From Limimaricola cinnabarinus (GTDB taxonomy: Bacteria; Pseudomonadota; Alphaproteobacteria; Rhodobacterales; Rhodobacteraceae), in NCBI RefSeq assembly GCF_002723615.1, contig NZ_KZ304963.1, positions 1 to 64,000 of the forward strand: a DNA stretch of 64,000 nucleotides, written 5' to 3'. Below the pieces are notes generated by a model, which ran no database searches, was not told the origin of the DNA, and worked only from the letters and a program-made list of their open reading frames with translations. This document shows, piece by piece, positions 47,913 through 56,567 of this stretch. The stretch's first letter is position 1. Every line of letters starts with the position of its first letter. The translations under genes and the position numbers were made by a program.

Positions 47913-50731
47913 TGCTGGGGAGCGCCCGCCTCAAGGCCGGCCCCGGCCCGCCGGTGCCGGGGCTGCGGTGGCTGACCGGTTCGGTTCAGGGCAAGCTGCT
48001 GGCCTATCTGCTGCCGCTGGTCATGATCTCGACCATCATCGTCTTCGGCCTTTTCGAATGGAATGCCCGCCGCTCGGCCGAGGCGCAGCTTCATGCCAAG
48101 CTCGACAAGATGGCGGAAATCCAGAGCGCCGTGGTGGCGGAGGCCCTGTGGAACGTCGCCGACGAGCAGATCAAGCTGATCCTTGCCGCGGTGATGACCG
48201 ACGAGGACGTCCTGGCGGTCTCGGTTCTCGACGAGCAGGACCGGATCGTCGCCGCGCTCGGCGCGCCCGATGCCTTCGAGCGCAGCGCCTTCACCGCCCG
48301 GCGCGACATCCTCTACGACACGGGCGAGAGCGCCTTGCGGATCGGCACGCTCGAGATCGCGCTTTCGGAGGCACGGCTGACCGAGCTGGCGCGCGAGCGC
48401 CTCACGCTGGCCCTGATCCTCGCGGGGATCCTGATGGCCGCCGTGGTGACCGCGACGCTCATCGTCAACCGCCGGATCATCGGCCGGCCGCTCTCGCTGC
48501 TCATGGCCTCGATCAGCCGGGTCGCCTCCAGCGCGCCGCGCGCCCGCGTCGACTGGGACAGCGGCGACGAGATCGGCCGCGTCGTGGCCGCCTTCAACGA
48601 GATGCAGGCGCGGCAGGACGCCTATGAGGCGCAGCTGCGCGCCACCAATGACGAGTTGGAGCGCCGGGTGGAGGAGCGCACCGCCGAGCTGGCAGGCGCC
48701 GAAGCCACGGCGCGACAGGCGCGTGGCCAGCTCGCGGATGCGATCGGCAGCATCTCTGAGGGTTTCGCCCTCTTCGACGAGGCCGATCGGCTGGTCGTCG
48801 CCAACCGCCGCTACCGCGAGATCATGCTGGGCGACGGCGATGACGCCGACGCGCTCGGGCCCGGCCTGTCCTTCGAGGCGCTGCTGCGCGGATCGGTCGA
48901 AACCGGCGCCTTTCCGAATGCGCACCCGGACCCGGAGAGCTGGATCCAGCGCCAGCTTTCGCGTCATCGCCAGCCCGGCGCGCCCTATGTCCAGGAGATG
49001 AGGGGCAATCGCTGGCTGCAGGTCAGCAACCGGCGCACCTCCGAGGGCGGGACCGTCGCCGTCCATTCCGACATCACCGAGATCAAGCGCATCTCGGACG
49101 AGCTGAAACACGCCAAGGAGGCCGCGGAGGCCGCCAACGAGGCCAAGAGCGCCTTCCTCGCCACGATGAGCCACGAGATCCGCACGCCGCTGAACGGCAT
49201 CATCGGGATGAGCACGCTGCTGGCCGGCACCGATCTCGACGAGGAGCAGCGCGATTTCAGCGATACGATCGTCACCGCGGCGGACAGCCTGCTGACCATC
49301 ATCAGCGACATCCTCGATTTCTCCAAGGTCGAGGCCGGCGCGCTGGAGCTGGAGCAGACGCCGATGGATCTGGGCGAGACCATCGAGGCGGCGGTGGAGA
49401 TCGTCGCGCCCAAGGCCGCCGAGAAGGATGTCGAGCTGGCCTGCCGGATCAATCCCGACGTGCCCGCCGGGATGATCGGCGATCAGGTCAGGCTCAAGCA
49501 GATCCTGATGAACCTGCTCAACAACGCGGTGAAGTTCACCGCGAAGGGGGAGGTGGTGCTGACGGTCTCCACGATGATGCCCGATGCGGGCCGGATACCG
49601 GGCGAGACGGTGCTCCTGACATTCGAGGTGCGCGACACCGGGATCGGCATTCCCGAGGAACGGATGAACCGGCTCTTCAAATCCTTCAGCCAGGTCGATG
49701 CCTCGACCACGCGGCGCTATGGCGGCACGGGTCTCGGCCTCGTCATCACCAAGCGGCTGGTCGAGCTGATGGGCGGGGAGATCAGCGTCACGAGCACGCC
49801 CGGCCGGGGCACGACCTTTTCCTTCACCCTGCCGGGCGAGGTCGCCGCCATTCCCGACCGCGCCAGCCGCGAAAGGCAGCTGGCGGCGCTCCGGGGCGCG
49901 CGCATCCTCGTCGTCGACGACAACCGCACCAACCGCATCATTCTCAGCGAGAGGTTCCGCGCCTGGGACCTCGTGCCCCACGGCTGCGGCGACCCGCAGG
50001 AGGCGCTCGACCTGCTGGCGGAGGGGCGCGTCTTCGATGTCGTCGTGGTGGACTACAAGATGCCGCACATGAACGGCTTCGAATTCACCACCGCCGTGCG
50101 CGAACGGCTGAAGGCGGCGGCACCCCCCATGATCCTCTTCAGCTCGATCTCGCCGATGGAGGGGCGCTTTCGCGAGGCGGTGGCGGAAATGGGCTATGCC
50201 GCGGCGCTGACCAAACCGGCCAAGTCCGGCCAGCTGCTCCAGGCGCTGGTGCGCATCCTCGCCCCCGCGCAGATGCCGGCATCGCGCGGCACCCCTCCGG
50301 GGCAGGCCGAAGGCGCGGAGCAGAATGATCTGCGGGTGCTGCTGGTGGATGACAACGCCATCAACCGGAAGGTCGGGAGCAAGATCCTCAAGCGGCTCGG
50401 CATCGCGCCGGTCGTCACCGGCAGCGGCGCGGGCGCGATCGAGGCCTGCCGCGGCGATGCGTTCGACATCGTGCTGATGGATATCGAGATGCCGGAGATG
50501 GACGGGGTGACGGCGACGCAGAAGATCCGCGAAAGCCTGCCCGAAGACGAGACCCCCTATATCGTCGCGCTGACGGCCAATGCGATGCATTCCGAGCGCG
50601 AGACCTATCTGCGCTCCGGCTTCGACGATTACCTCAGCAAGCCGATCGACGTCGAGGCGCTGGTCGCGAGCCTCGATGCGGCCCGGCGGCTGCGCGAGAC
50701 GCGCCTTGGCGCGGCGGCGGCAGGCCCATGA
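47912..50731 (+). CDS. Hybrid histidine kinase with PAS and two receiver domains
   Basis: 939 residues. TM1 about 27-48, periplasmic sensor of about 115 residues, TM2 about 165-185, HAMP about 186-240, a coiled helix, then a PAS-type domain about 270-390. HisKA has H421 (SHEIRTPLNGI). HATPase has N-box LMNLLNNAVKF, G1 DTGIGIP (575-581) and G2 GGTGLGL (604-610). REC1 is at about 664-780 (D669, D670, phosphoacceptor D714) and REC2 at about 807-920 (D813, D814, phosphoacceptor D857, K910). Like BarA/ArcB-type kinases it needs an Hpt domain; none is fused, but one is encoded next with a 4-base overlap. The input is probably the upstream binding protein. Confidence 0.94.
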   Translation: MLGSARLKAGPGPPVPGLRWLTGSVQGKLLAYLLPLVMISTIIVFGLFEWNARRSAEAQLHAKLDKMAEIQSAVVAEALWNVADEQIKLILAAVMTDEDVLAVSVLDEQDRIVAALGAPDAFERSAFTARRDILYDTGESALRIGTLEIALSEARLTELARERLTLALILAGILMAAVVTATLIVNRRIIGRPLSLLMASISRVASSAPRARVDWDSGDEIGRVVAAFNEMQARQDAYEAQLRATNDELERRVEERTAELAGAEATARQARGQLADAIGSISEGFALFDEADRLVVANRRYREIMLGDGDDADALGPGLSFEALLRGSVETGAFPNAHPDPESWIQRQLSRHRQPGAPYVQEMRGNRWLQVSNRRTSEGGTVAVHSDITEIKRISDELKHAKEAAEAANEAKSAFLATMSHEIRTPLNGIIGMSTLLAGTDLDEEQRDFSDTIVTAADSLLTIISDILDFSKVEAGALELEQTPMDLGETIEAAVEIVAPKAAEKDVELACRINPDVPAGMIGDQVRLKQILMNLLNNAVKFTAKGEVVLTVSTMMPDAGRIPGETVLLTFEVRDTGIGIPEERMNRLFKSFSQVDASTTRRYGGTGLGLVITKRLVELMGGEISVTSTPGRGTTFSFTLPGEVAAIPDRASRERQLAALRGARILVVDDNRTNRIILSERFRAWDLVPHGCGDPQEALDLLAEGRVFDVVVVDYKMPHMNGFEFTTAVRERLKAAAPPMILFSSISPMEGRFREAVAEMGYAAALTKPAKSGQLLQALVRILAPAQMPASRGTPPGQAEGAEQNDLRVLLVDDNAINRKVGSKILKRLGIAPVVTGSGAGAIEACRGDAFDIVLMDIEMPEMDGVTATQKIRESLPEDETPYIVALTANAMHSERETYLRSGFDDYLSKPIDVEALVASLDAARRLRETRLGAAAAGP

Positions 50732-51087
50732 GCGGCGAGGTGATCGATCCGGCCGCGCTGGAGCGGCTGCTGGCCGCGATCGGCGGCGACCCCGAGGACC
50801 TTCGGGAATTGCTGGATGATTTCCAGCAGGAAGGGCCCCGCGCCCTTTCGCAGATGCAAAGCGCCGCCCATGCGGGCGATCGCGACGCGCTGCGCATTTC
50901 GGCCCACAGCCTCAAATCCAACGCGCGCGATTTCGGCGCCACCGCGCTCGCGGCCGAATGCGCGCGAACCGAACAGGCCGCCGCCACCGATGATCTCGAG
51001 GCGCTGCACGCGCGGATCGGCGTGATCGCCGCCGAGCTGGAGCGTGCCCGGACCGCCCTCGCCGAATTGGCGCGACGCGATGAATGA
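50728..51087 (+). CDS. Stand-alone Hpt phosphotransfer protein
   Basis: 119 residues, all helical. Phosphoacceptor H60 in SAHSLKSNARDFGA, the classical Hpt motif, with the four-helix bundle spanning about 5-105. It would take phosphate from D857 or D714 of the hybrid kinase and pass it to the receiver of the following REC-EamA protein. It overlaps the kinase gene by 4 bases and the next gene by 8 bases, consistent with tight stoichiometric coupling. Confidence 0.92.
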   Translation: MSGEVIDPAALERLLAAIGGDPEDLRELLDDFQQEGPRALSQMQSAAHAGDRDALRISAHSLKSNARDFGATALAAECARTEQAAATDDLEALHARIGVIAAELERARTALAELARRDE

Positions 51088-52630
51088 CGCCACCGCCCCC
51101 GCCGCCCCCGCTGCCCATGCCGCCCCGGGCGCGCCCCTCCCGGCCAGGGTTCTCGTCGTCGACGACAACGCCATCAACCGCAAGAAGCTGCGCATCGCGG
51201 TGACCCGTCTCGGGCATGATGCCGAAACCGCCACGGATGGCCGCGAGGCGCTAAGGATGCTGGCGGAGCGGAGCTTCGACGCGGTGCTGCTCGACATCGT
51301 GATGCCGCAGATGGACGGCTTCGACGTGCTCGACCGGATGCGGGCGAGCCCTGCGATGCGCGACGTGCCGGTGATCGTGGTGTCCGCCCTCGACGACGAG
51401 ACCGAGAGCGTCGTCCGCGCGATCGAGCTGGGCGCCGAGGATTTCCTGCCCAAGAGCTTCGATCCGGTGATCCTGAAGGCGCGGCTCGAAGCCTCTCTCA
51501 CCCGCAAGCGCTTTCGCGATCAGGAGAAGGAGTATTTCGGGCGCATCGAACGGCTGACCGAGGCGGCCGAAAAGCTCGAACGCGGGCGCTTCGATCCCGA
51601 CAGCCTGGCGCTCGACGATCTGGTCCGGCACAGCGATCCGCTGGGCCGGCTCGCGGCGGTCTTTCGCGGCATGGCCAACGAGATCTACGAGCGCGAGCTG
51701 AAGCTGCACCGCGCCGTGGCGACGCTTCAGGGCAGCTTTCTGGTGCTGGCCGTGGGCCTCGTCTGGGGGCTCACCCCCGCCCTGTCGCGCATGGCTGCCG
51801 GCCTCGGCTCCAATCCGCTGGGGCTCGCCGTCTGGGTGAACGGCATCGCGGCGCTGCTCTGCCTCGGCATCGCGTGCTACCGGCGGCGCCTGCCGCGGCT
51901 GGGCTGGCGGGAGCTGCGCTTTTATGCCTACTGGGCCCTCATCGCCGGCATCCTGCAACGCATGACCACCTTCGTCGCCGCGGCCCATGTCGAGGCGGCG
52001 ATGCTGTCGCTGATCGTGACCTTGCAGGGCTTCATCGTCTTTGCCGTCGCCGCGATGACCGGCATGGAGAGAGCCGACGCGAAGCGCCTCGCGGGGCTGC
52101 TGGTCGGTCTTGCCGGTGTCTCGCTGGTGCTGTTCACCCGCTTCGACATCGCGGCCGGGGCGCAGAACGCCTGGCTGATCTTCGCGATGCTCCTGCCGCT
52201 TCTCTTTGCCGTCGAGGCGCTGGTTCTCGCGGGCAAGCGCCCCGCGCAGGTGGATATCTTCGCCTCGGTCGGCCTGATGATGGGCCTCTCCGCCGCCTTT
52301 CTCGCCCCTGTCGCCTGGGCCACGGACAGCCTCCTGCCGCTGGGCCCCGATATCGGCAGGCTGGAGCTGCTGGTTCTGCTGATGGGCATCGTCGGCGCCT
52401 CCTCCCTGCTCCTGGCGTTCCGCCTCGTCGCCACGGCGGGGGCGGTCTTCTACAGCCAGAGCGCCTATGCCATGACCATCGCGGGCGTCGTCTGGGGCAT
52501 GCTGCTGCTGAGCGAGGAGCTTTCGCCGCTGGCATGGCTGGCCTTCGCGGTCATCGTTCTGGGCATGTATCTCGTGGAGCCCAAGCGAAACGACAAGGAG
52601 TTGGTGATCAAGCGGTCCTTCGTCCGGTAA
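51080..52630 (+). CDS. Response-regulator receiver fused to EamA/DMT transporter
   Basis: 516 residues in one uninterrupted frame. An Ala/Pro-rich N-terminus is followed by a complete receiver domain at about 22-140: acidic pair D28-D29, phosphoacceptor D72 in LLDIVMPQMDG, S102 and K125. Residues about 145-212 form a helical HAMP-like connector (DPLGRLAAVFRGMANEIYE). From about 216 to 500 there are some ten hydrophobic helices with EamA features: GLVWGLTPALSRM, YWALIAGILQR, a second repeat starting near 363, and a terminal helix ending GMYLVEPKR. EamA proteins export metabolites or drugs. The fusion implies that phosphorylation at D72 controls transport directly. The start at 51080 overlaps the Hpt gene by 8 bases. 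The substrate is unknown. Confidence 0.9.
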   Translation: MNDATAPAAPAAHAAPGAPLPARVLVVDDNAINRKKLRIAVTRLGHDAETATDGREALRMLAERSFDAVLLDIVMPQMDGFDVLDRMRASPAMRDVPVIVVSALDDETESVVRAIELGAEDFLPKSFDPVILKARLEASLTRKRFRDQEKEYFGRIERLTEAAEKLERGRFDPDSLALDDLVRHSDPLGRLAAVFRGMANEIYERELKLHRAVATLQGSFLVLAVGLVWGLTPALSRMAAGLGSNPLGLAVWVNGIAALLCLGIACYRRRLPRLGWRELRFYAYWALIAGILQRMTTFVAAAHVEAAMLSLIVTLQGFIVFAVAAMTGMERADAKRLAGLLVGLAGVSLVLFTRFDIAAGAQNAWLIFAMLLPLLFAVEALVLAGKRPAQVDIFASVGLMMGLSAAFLAPVAWATDSLLPLGPDIGRLELLVLLMGIVGASSLLLAFRLVATAGAVFYSQSAYAMTIAGVVWGMLLLSEELSPLAWLAFAVIVLGMYLVEPKRNDKELVIKRSFVR

Positions 52631-52678
52631 GCACGGCTTCCCGCACGCCCTTGCGCATGGATCAGCTGCCCGGCCCGC

Positions 52679-54028
52679 CTAGCGCCCCTCGCCGCGCCTG
52701 CGTTTCTCGCGCAGCCCCGAAAAGAACTCGACCCGCTTCCTGAGCTCGCGCTCATGCCCGCGATCGACCGGCGTGTAATAGACCGGCCGCTTCATCGTCT
52801 CGGGGAAGTAGTTCTGCCCCGAAAACGCATCCTCCGCGTCGTGGTCGTAATCATAGCCCTTGCCATAGCCCTGCTCCTTCATCAGCCGGGTCGGCGCGTT
52901 GAGGATGTGCTTGGGCGGCGGCTCGGAGCCGGTCTTGCGCGCCTCGGCCAAGGCCGCCTTGAAGGCGGCGTAGCCCGCGTTGGATTTCGGCGCGAGCGCG
53001 AGGTAGATCACCGCCTGCCCGAGTGCGAGATCGCCCTCGGGGCTGCCCAGCCGCTCATAGGTCTCCCAGGCATGCAGGCAGATCGTCTGCGCCTGCGGAT
53101 CGGCGAGGCCGATATCCTCGACCGCCATGCGGGTGATGCGCCGCGCGAGGTAGCGCGGGTCCTCCCCCCCGACCAGCATCCGCCCGAGCCAGTACAGCGC
53201 GGCGTCGGGGTCCGAGCCGCGCACCGATTTGTGCAGCGCCGAGATGAGGTTGAAATGCTCCTCGCCCGACTTGTCGTATTTCGCCGCCCGCTTCATCAGC
53301 CGCGCGGTCAGCGCCTCGACCCCGAGCCGGGTGTCGGTCTTCCACGCCGCGACCTGCTCGATCAGGTTGAGCAGCGCCCGCCCGTCGCCATCGGCCATCT
53401 CCAGCAGCGTCTCGCGCGCCGCCCCGTCGAGCGGCAGCGCCCGGCCCAGCTCCTTCTCGGCCCGCTGGGCGAGCCGTTCGAGATCCGACAGGTCGAGCCG
53501 CTCCAGCACCAGCACCTGCGCCCGGCTCAAAAGCGCGGCGTTCAGCTCGAAGGAGGGGTTCTCGGTGGTGGCCCCCACCAGCAGGATCGTCCCGTCCTCC
53601 ATATGCGGCAGGAAGCCGTCCTGCTGCGCCTTGTTGAAGCGGTGGATCTCGTCGACGAAAAGCAGCGTCGCCCGCCCCTGCCCGCGCCTGAGCTTGGCCG
53701 CCTCGAACACCTTCTTGAGGTCGGCGACGCCGGTGAAGATCGCGCTGACCTGCACGAAGGCGAGATCGGCGGCATCGGCCAGAAGCCGCGCGATGGTGGT
53801 CTTGCCCACCCCCGGCGGCCCCCACAGGATCAGCGAGGAGAGCGACCCCGCCTCGAGCATCGCCCCGAGCGGCGCATCCCGCCCCAGCACCTGCTCCTGC
53901 CCGATGACCTCGCCGAGCCTTTGCGGGCGCAGCCGGTCGGCCAGCGGCCGATGCGCGGCCTGCGCCTCGGGCGGCGCGGGCCGGGGCGCGGATGCGGGTT
54001 CGGTGAGATGATCGAACAGGTCAGCCAT
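52679..54028 (-). CDS. rarA: Replication-associated recombination protein A (RarA/MgsA)
   Basis: 449-residue AAA+ ATPase acting at stalled replication forks, with links to SSB. N-terminal RPLADRLRPQRLGEVIGQEQ, Walker A LWGPPGVGKTT, Walker B LLFVDEIHRFNKAQQD, sensor 1 VGATTENPSFE and a C-terminal tetramerisation region with LHKSVRGSDPDAALYWLGRM. It appears monocistronic and is convergent with the phosphorelay operon. Its leader carries a perfect DnaA-box consensus within an inverted repeat. Confidence 0.95.
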   Translation of the reverse strand: MADLFDHLTEPASAPRPAPPEAQAAHRPLADRLRPQRLGEVIGQEQVLGRDAPLGAMLEAGSLSSLILWGPPGVGKTTIARLLADAADLAFVQVSAIFTGVADLKKVFEAAKLRRGQGRATLLFVDEIHRFNKAQQDGFLPHMEDGTILLVGATTENPSFELNAALLSRAQVLVLERLDLSDLERLAQRAEKELGRALPLDGAARETLLEMADGDGRALLNLIEQVAAWKTDTRLGVEALTARLMKRAAKYDKSGEEHFNLISALHKSVRGSDPDAALYWLGRMLVGGEDPRYLARRITRMAVEDIGLADPQAQTICLHAWETYERLGSPEGDLALGQAVIYLALAPKSNAGYAAFKAALAEARKTGSEPPPKHILNAPTRLMKEQGYGKGYDYDHDAEDAFSGQNYFPETMKRPVYYTPVDRGHERELRKRVEFFSGLREKRRRGEGR

Positions 54029-54031
54029 GCC

Positions 54032-54072
54032 CCAAATCTAGTGTATCTGTGGATAACTTCCAAGAGATTTGG
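54032..54072 (-). promoter_or_regulatory. DnaA-box match inside an inverted repeat in the rarA leader
   Basis: On the minus strand TTATCCACA (54048-54056) is an exact match to the DnaA-box consensus TTATNCACA. It lies between inverted arms CCAAATCT (54032-54039) and AGATTTGG (54065-54072), 20 bases before the rarA start. A single box does not make an origin but could link rarA expression to DnaA. No convincing -35/-10 pair is visible. Confidence 0.45.
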
Positions 54073-54141
54073 TATTGCTGCCGAAATCTGGGGCGCAGCC
54101 CCCCGACCCCTGCCCGCGTCGCCCCGATTTGCCCCGCCTCT

Positions 54142-54753
54142 TCAGAGCATCCGCTGGTCGCGGGCCCTCTGGATCGCCTCGGTGGTGGTGCGCGCCAGCA
54201 GCGCGCTGCGCGCCGAGGCGAGCCGCGCCTTGAGCGCACTTTCGGAGATCCCCAGCCGCGCCGCCGCGGCGGTGTGCCGATCGCCTTCCGCGATGCAGCG
54301 CAAGGCTTCGATCTGCGCCTTGGTCAGCCCGCGCGGCGGCTCGGTGAGCTCGTGCAGATGCGCGATGCGCTCCGCGAAGCGCTCGATCTCGGCATCGGTG
54401 AATTCGCGATCCGGGCGGCAGGCCGAGGCGATGCTGCGCGATTGCAGCGGGCCGCAGGAGACCGACACGCCGAAATTCATCCCGAACTCGCGCGCCTGCC
54501 CGAGGATGTCGAAGGGATCGGGGATCTCGATCTCGCTCCAGCGGCAGCTTCCGGTGGTGCTGAAGCCCCAGGCGATGATCGGATCGCGCAGCGCATAGGC
54601 CTCCTCGGCATAGCGCTCGACCCAGCCCTCCGGGAAGGCCTGGTGGCTCAGGGAGGGCACGGCGGAGCGGATGTGCAGCGCAACGCAGAACCCCGCCGGG
54701 GCGAGAGCCGAAAGCTTGGCGAGATACAGGTCGATGCCGGCGCTGCGTGACAT
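54142..54753 (-). CDS. LuxR-type autoinducer-binding regulator (solo)
   Basis: 203 residues. The N-terminal autoinducer-binding domain keeps the key residues W44, Y48, D57 and W72 (equivalent to TraR W57, Y61, D70, W85), so it could bind an acyl-homoserine lactone. The C-terminal GerE-type helix-turn-helix (about 143-197) has LTKAQIEALRCIAEGDRHTA then LGISESALKARL. No luxI-type synthase gene is present in the window. ATG 54753 is preferred over an upstream GTG at 54783. Confidence 0.88.
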   Translation of the reverse strand: MSRSAGIDLYLAKLSALAPAGFCVALHIRSAVPSLSHQAFPEGWVERYAEEAYALRDPIIAWGFSTTGSCRWSEIEIPDPFDILGQAREFGMNFGVSVSCGPLQSRSIASACRPDREFTDAEIERFAERIAHLHELTEPPRGLTKAQIEALRCIAEGDRHTAAAARLGISESALKARLASARSALLARTTTEAIQRARDQRML

Positions 54754-54816
54754 GGCTTTCCCATTCTCCAAAGGATCAGGCACGTCACGTTTCTACGTCG
54801 TCAAACCCCCGGTCCC

Positions 54817-54833
54817 CAAGGGCTAAGCCCTTG
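54817..54833. promoter_or_regulatory. 17-bp inverted repeat upstream of the LuxR-type gene
   Basis: CAAGGGCT-A-AGCCCTTG, eight-base arms around a single central base, 64 bases upstream of the LuxR-type start. It does not fit a classical lux box, but it is the only strong dyad between that gene and the rplQ terminator. It could be an operator or a weak secondary terminator for rplQ. Confidence 0.4.
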
Positions 54834-54850
54834 ACGTTGGGGCATTAACC

Positions 54851-54879
54851 AAAAAAGCCCCACCCTTTGGGGGTGAGGC
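54851..54879 (-). terminator. Intrinsic terminator of the ribosomal operon
   Basis: A 9-bp stem (one G-T pair) with a 5-base loop, followed on the minus strand by six T. It lies 26 bases after the rplQ stop and ends the rpsM-rpsK-rpoA-rplQ transcript. Confidence 0.93.
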
Positions 54880-54904
54880 TCTATCCTTAGGGATTAGCTC
54901 CCTA

Positions 54905-55324
54905 TCACTCCGCGGCGGCGTCTTCCGCTTCGAGCCGGGCGCGGTCGGCGGCGCCCTTGGCGTCGACGTCGCGATCGACGAATTCGATGATCGCCATCGG
55001 CGCCATGTCGCCATAGCGGAAGCCGGCCTTCAGCACGCGGACATAGCCGCCCTGACGCTCGGCGTAGCGCGGCCCGAGGATCTCGAACAGCTTGGCGACA
55101 TGCGCGTCCTGCTTGAGCTGCGAGGCGGCCTGGCGGCGGGCATGCAGGTCACCGCGCTTGCCGAGCGTGACGAGCTTCTCGATCACGCGGCGCAGGTCTT
55201 TCGCCTTGGGCAGCGTGGTCTTGATCTGCTCGTGCTCGATCAGCGAGCCGGCGAGGTTCGAAAACAGCGCCTTGCGGTGCTCGTGGGTGCGGTTCAGGCG
55301 GCGGTAGCCACTTCCATGACGCAT
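54905..55324 (-). CDS. rplQ: 50S ribosomal protein L17
   Basis: 139 residues. It begins [20 protein letters not shown], diagnostic for L17, with [19 protein letters not shown] following. The C-terminal extension is Glu/Ala-rich and ends AAE, as is common in alphaproteobacteria. Last gene of the alpha operon, ended by the terminator at 54851-54879. Confidence 0.98.
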   Translation of the reverse strand: MRHGSGYRRLNRTHEHRKALFSNLAGSLIEHEQIKTTLPKAKDLRRVIEKLVTLGKRGDLHARRQAASQLKQDAHVAKLFEILGPRYAERQGGYVRVLKAGFRYGDMAPMAIIEFVDRDVDAKGAADRARLEAEDAAAE

Positions 55325-55407
55325 TGGGTGTCTCCTTCAGCGTTTTGCTTTGTCCGGCGGCCGATGCGTGTCGACCGCTCTCCTTGGGGCGGAATGCCCG
55401 GGTCGTG

Positions 55408-55429
55408 CGGGGGCGGTGGCCCGCCCCCG
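55408..55429 (-). other. Intercistronic hairpin rpoA-rplQ
   Basis: A 9-bp GC stem (55408-55416 with 55421-55429) with a 4-base loop, six bases after the rpoA stop. There is no T-run. It is one of several such hairpins in the wider gaps of this operon. Confidence 0.65.
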
Positions 55430-55435
55430 TGAACC

Positions 55436-56452
55436 TCAGAACTGGTCTTCGAACTTCTTGGCCAGGTCCTCGATGTTGTCCGGCGGCCAGTCCTCGACAT
55501 CCATGCCGAGATGCAGGCCCATGCCCGAAAGCACTTCCTTGATCTCGTTGAGGGACTTGCGGCCGAAGTTCGGGGTGCGGAGCATCTCGGCTTCGGTCTT
55601 CTGGATCAGGTCGCCGATATAGACGATGTTGTCGTTCTTCAGGCAGTTGGCCGAACGCACCGACAGCTCCAGCTCGTCGACCTTCTTGAGAAGCAGCGGG
55701 TTGAACTCCAGCCCGTCGTCGAGCGCGCCGGCGGAGGCCGATTCCGGCTCGTCGAAATTGACGAAGATCGACAGCTGGTCCTGCAGGATGCGCGCGGCAT
55801 AGGCCACGGCGTCGTCGGGGGTCAGCGAGCCGTCGGTCTCGACCTTCATGGTCAGCTTGTCATAGTCGAGCACCTGCCCCTCGCGGGTCGGCTGCACGTC
55901 GTAGGAGACCTTCTTGACCGGCGAGTAGATGGCGTCGATGGCGATCATGCCGATCGGCGCGTCCTCGGGCTTGTTGCGGTCGGCCGCGACATAGCCTTTG
56001 CCGGTGTTGACGGTCAGCTCCATGTAGAGATTTGCGCCGTCGTCGAGATGGCAGATCACGTGATCCTTGTTGAGGATCTCGATGCCCGCGGTCTCGGAGA
56101 TGTCACCGGCGGTGACGACGCCCGGGCCGGTCGCCTGGACGGAGAGCCGCTTGGGGCCTTCGACTTCCATGCGGATCGCCACGCCCTTGAGGTTCAGCAC
56201 CACGTCGGTCACGTCTTCGCGGACGCCCGAGATCGAGGAGAACTCGTGCAGCACGTTGTCGATCTGGACGGAGGTGATGGCCGCACCCTGGAGCGAGGAC
56301 ATCAGCACGCGGCGCAGCGCGTTGCCCAGCGTCAGGCCGAAGCCGCGCTCGAGCGGCTCGGCGACCACGGTCGCCTGACGCGACGGATCGTTGCCCGGCT
56401 TGACGTCGAGCTGCGTCGGCTTGATCAGCTCGGCCCAATTCTTGTGGATCAT
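55436..56452 (-). CDS. rpoA: RNA polymerase alpha subunit
   Basis: 338 residues. The N-terminal dimerisation domain has [20 protein letters not shown] (about residues 35-54). The C-terminal DNA- and activator-binding domain is at about 255-320 ([20 protein letters not shown], then [13 protein letters not shown]). The ATG at 56452 is preceded by GGAGGG; a start 12 bases upstream is possible but less likely. Preceded by a large hairpin in the rpsK-rpoA gap. Confidence 0.98.
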   Translation of the reverse strand: MIHKNWAELIKPTQLDVKPGNDPSRQATVVAEPLERGFGLTLGNALRRVLMSSLQGAAITSVQIDNVLHEFSSISGVREDVTDVVLNLKGVAIRMEVEGPKRLSVQATGPGVVTAGDISETAGIEILNKDHVICHLDDGANLYMELTVNTGKGYVAADRNKPEDAPIGMIAIDAIYSPVKKVSYDVQPTREGQVLDYDKLTMKVETDGSLTPDDAVAYAARILQDQLSIFVNFDEPESASAGALDDGLEFNPLLLKKVDELELSVRSANCLKNDNIVYIGDLIQKTEAEMLRTPNFGRKSLNEIKEVLSGMGLHLGMDVEDWPPDNIEDLAKKFEDQF

Positions 56453-56520
56453 GCGTCCCTCCATTCCTGTCCGTGCTCCATGGTCCCGAAGAGCCGGACG
56501 CCCGAGGTTTCAAAATGACG

Positions 56521-56554
56521 GTTCGGGGCCGCGCGAAAAGGCGCGGCCCCGAAC
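56521..56554 (-). other. Intercistronic hairpin rpsK-rpoA
   Basis: A perfect 14-bp stem (56521-56534 with 56541-56554) with a 6-base loop, 13 bases after the rpsK stop. It is very stable. On the minus strand the following bases CGTCATTTTG include a short T-run but no canonical terminator tail. It may tune rpoA relative to r-protein synthesis. Confidence 0.8.
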
Positions 56555-56567
56555 GGGTAGTGCTGGC

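Noticed and set aside
47891-50590. 900-codon open frame opposite the hybrid kinase
   Set aside because: Its codons mirror those of the kinase, it has no ribosome-binding site or recognisable domain, and the kinase motifs on the plus strand are unambiguous.
51080-52630. The receiver-EamA fusion as a frameshift or assembly artefact
   Set aside because: The receiver, connector and transporter are in one frame with a plausible helical linker and normal codon use throughout, and no alternative start with a ribosome-binding site precedes the EamA part.
54048-54056. DnaA box as sign of a replication origin
   Set aside because: It is a single box with no AT-rich unwinding region or further boxes, and no dnaA/dnaN genes are nearby.
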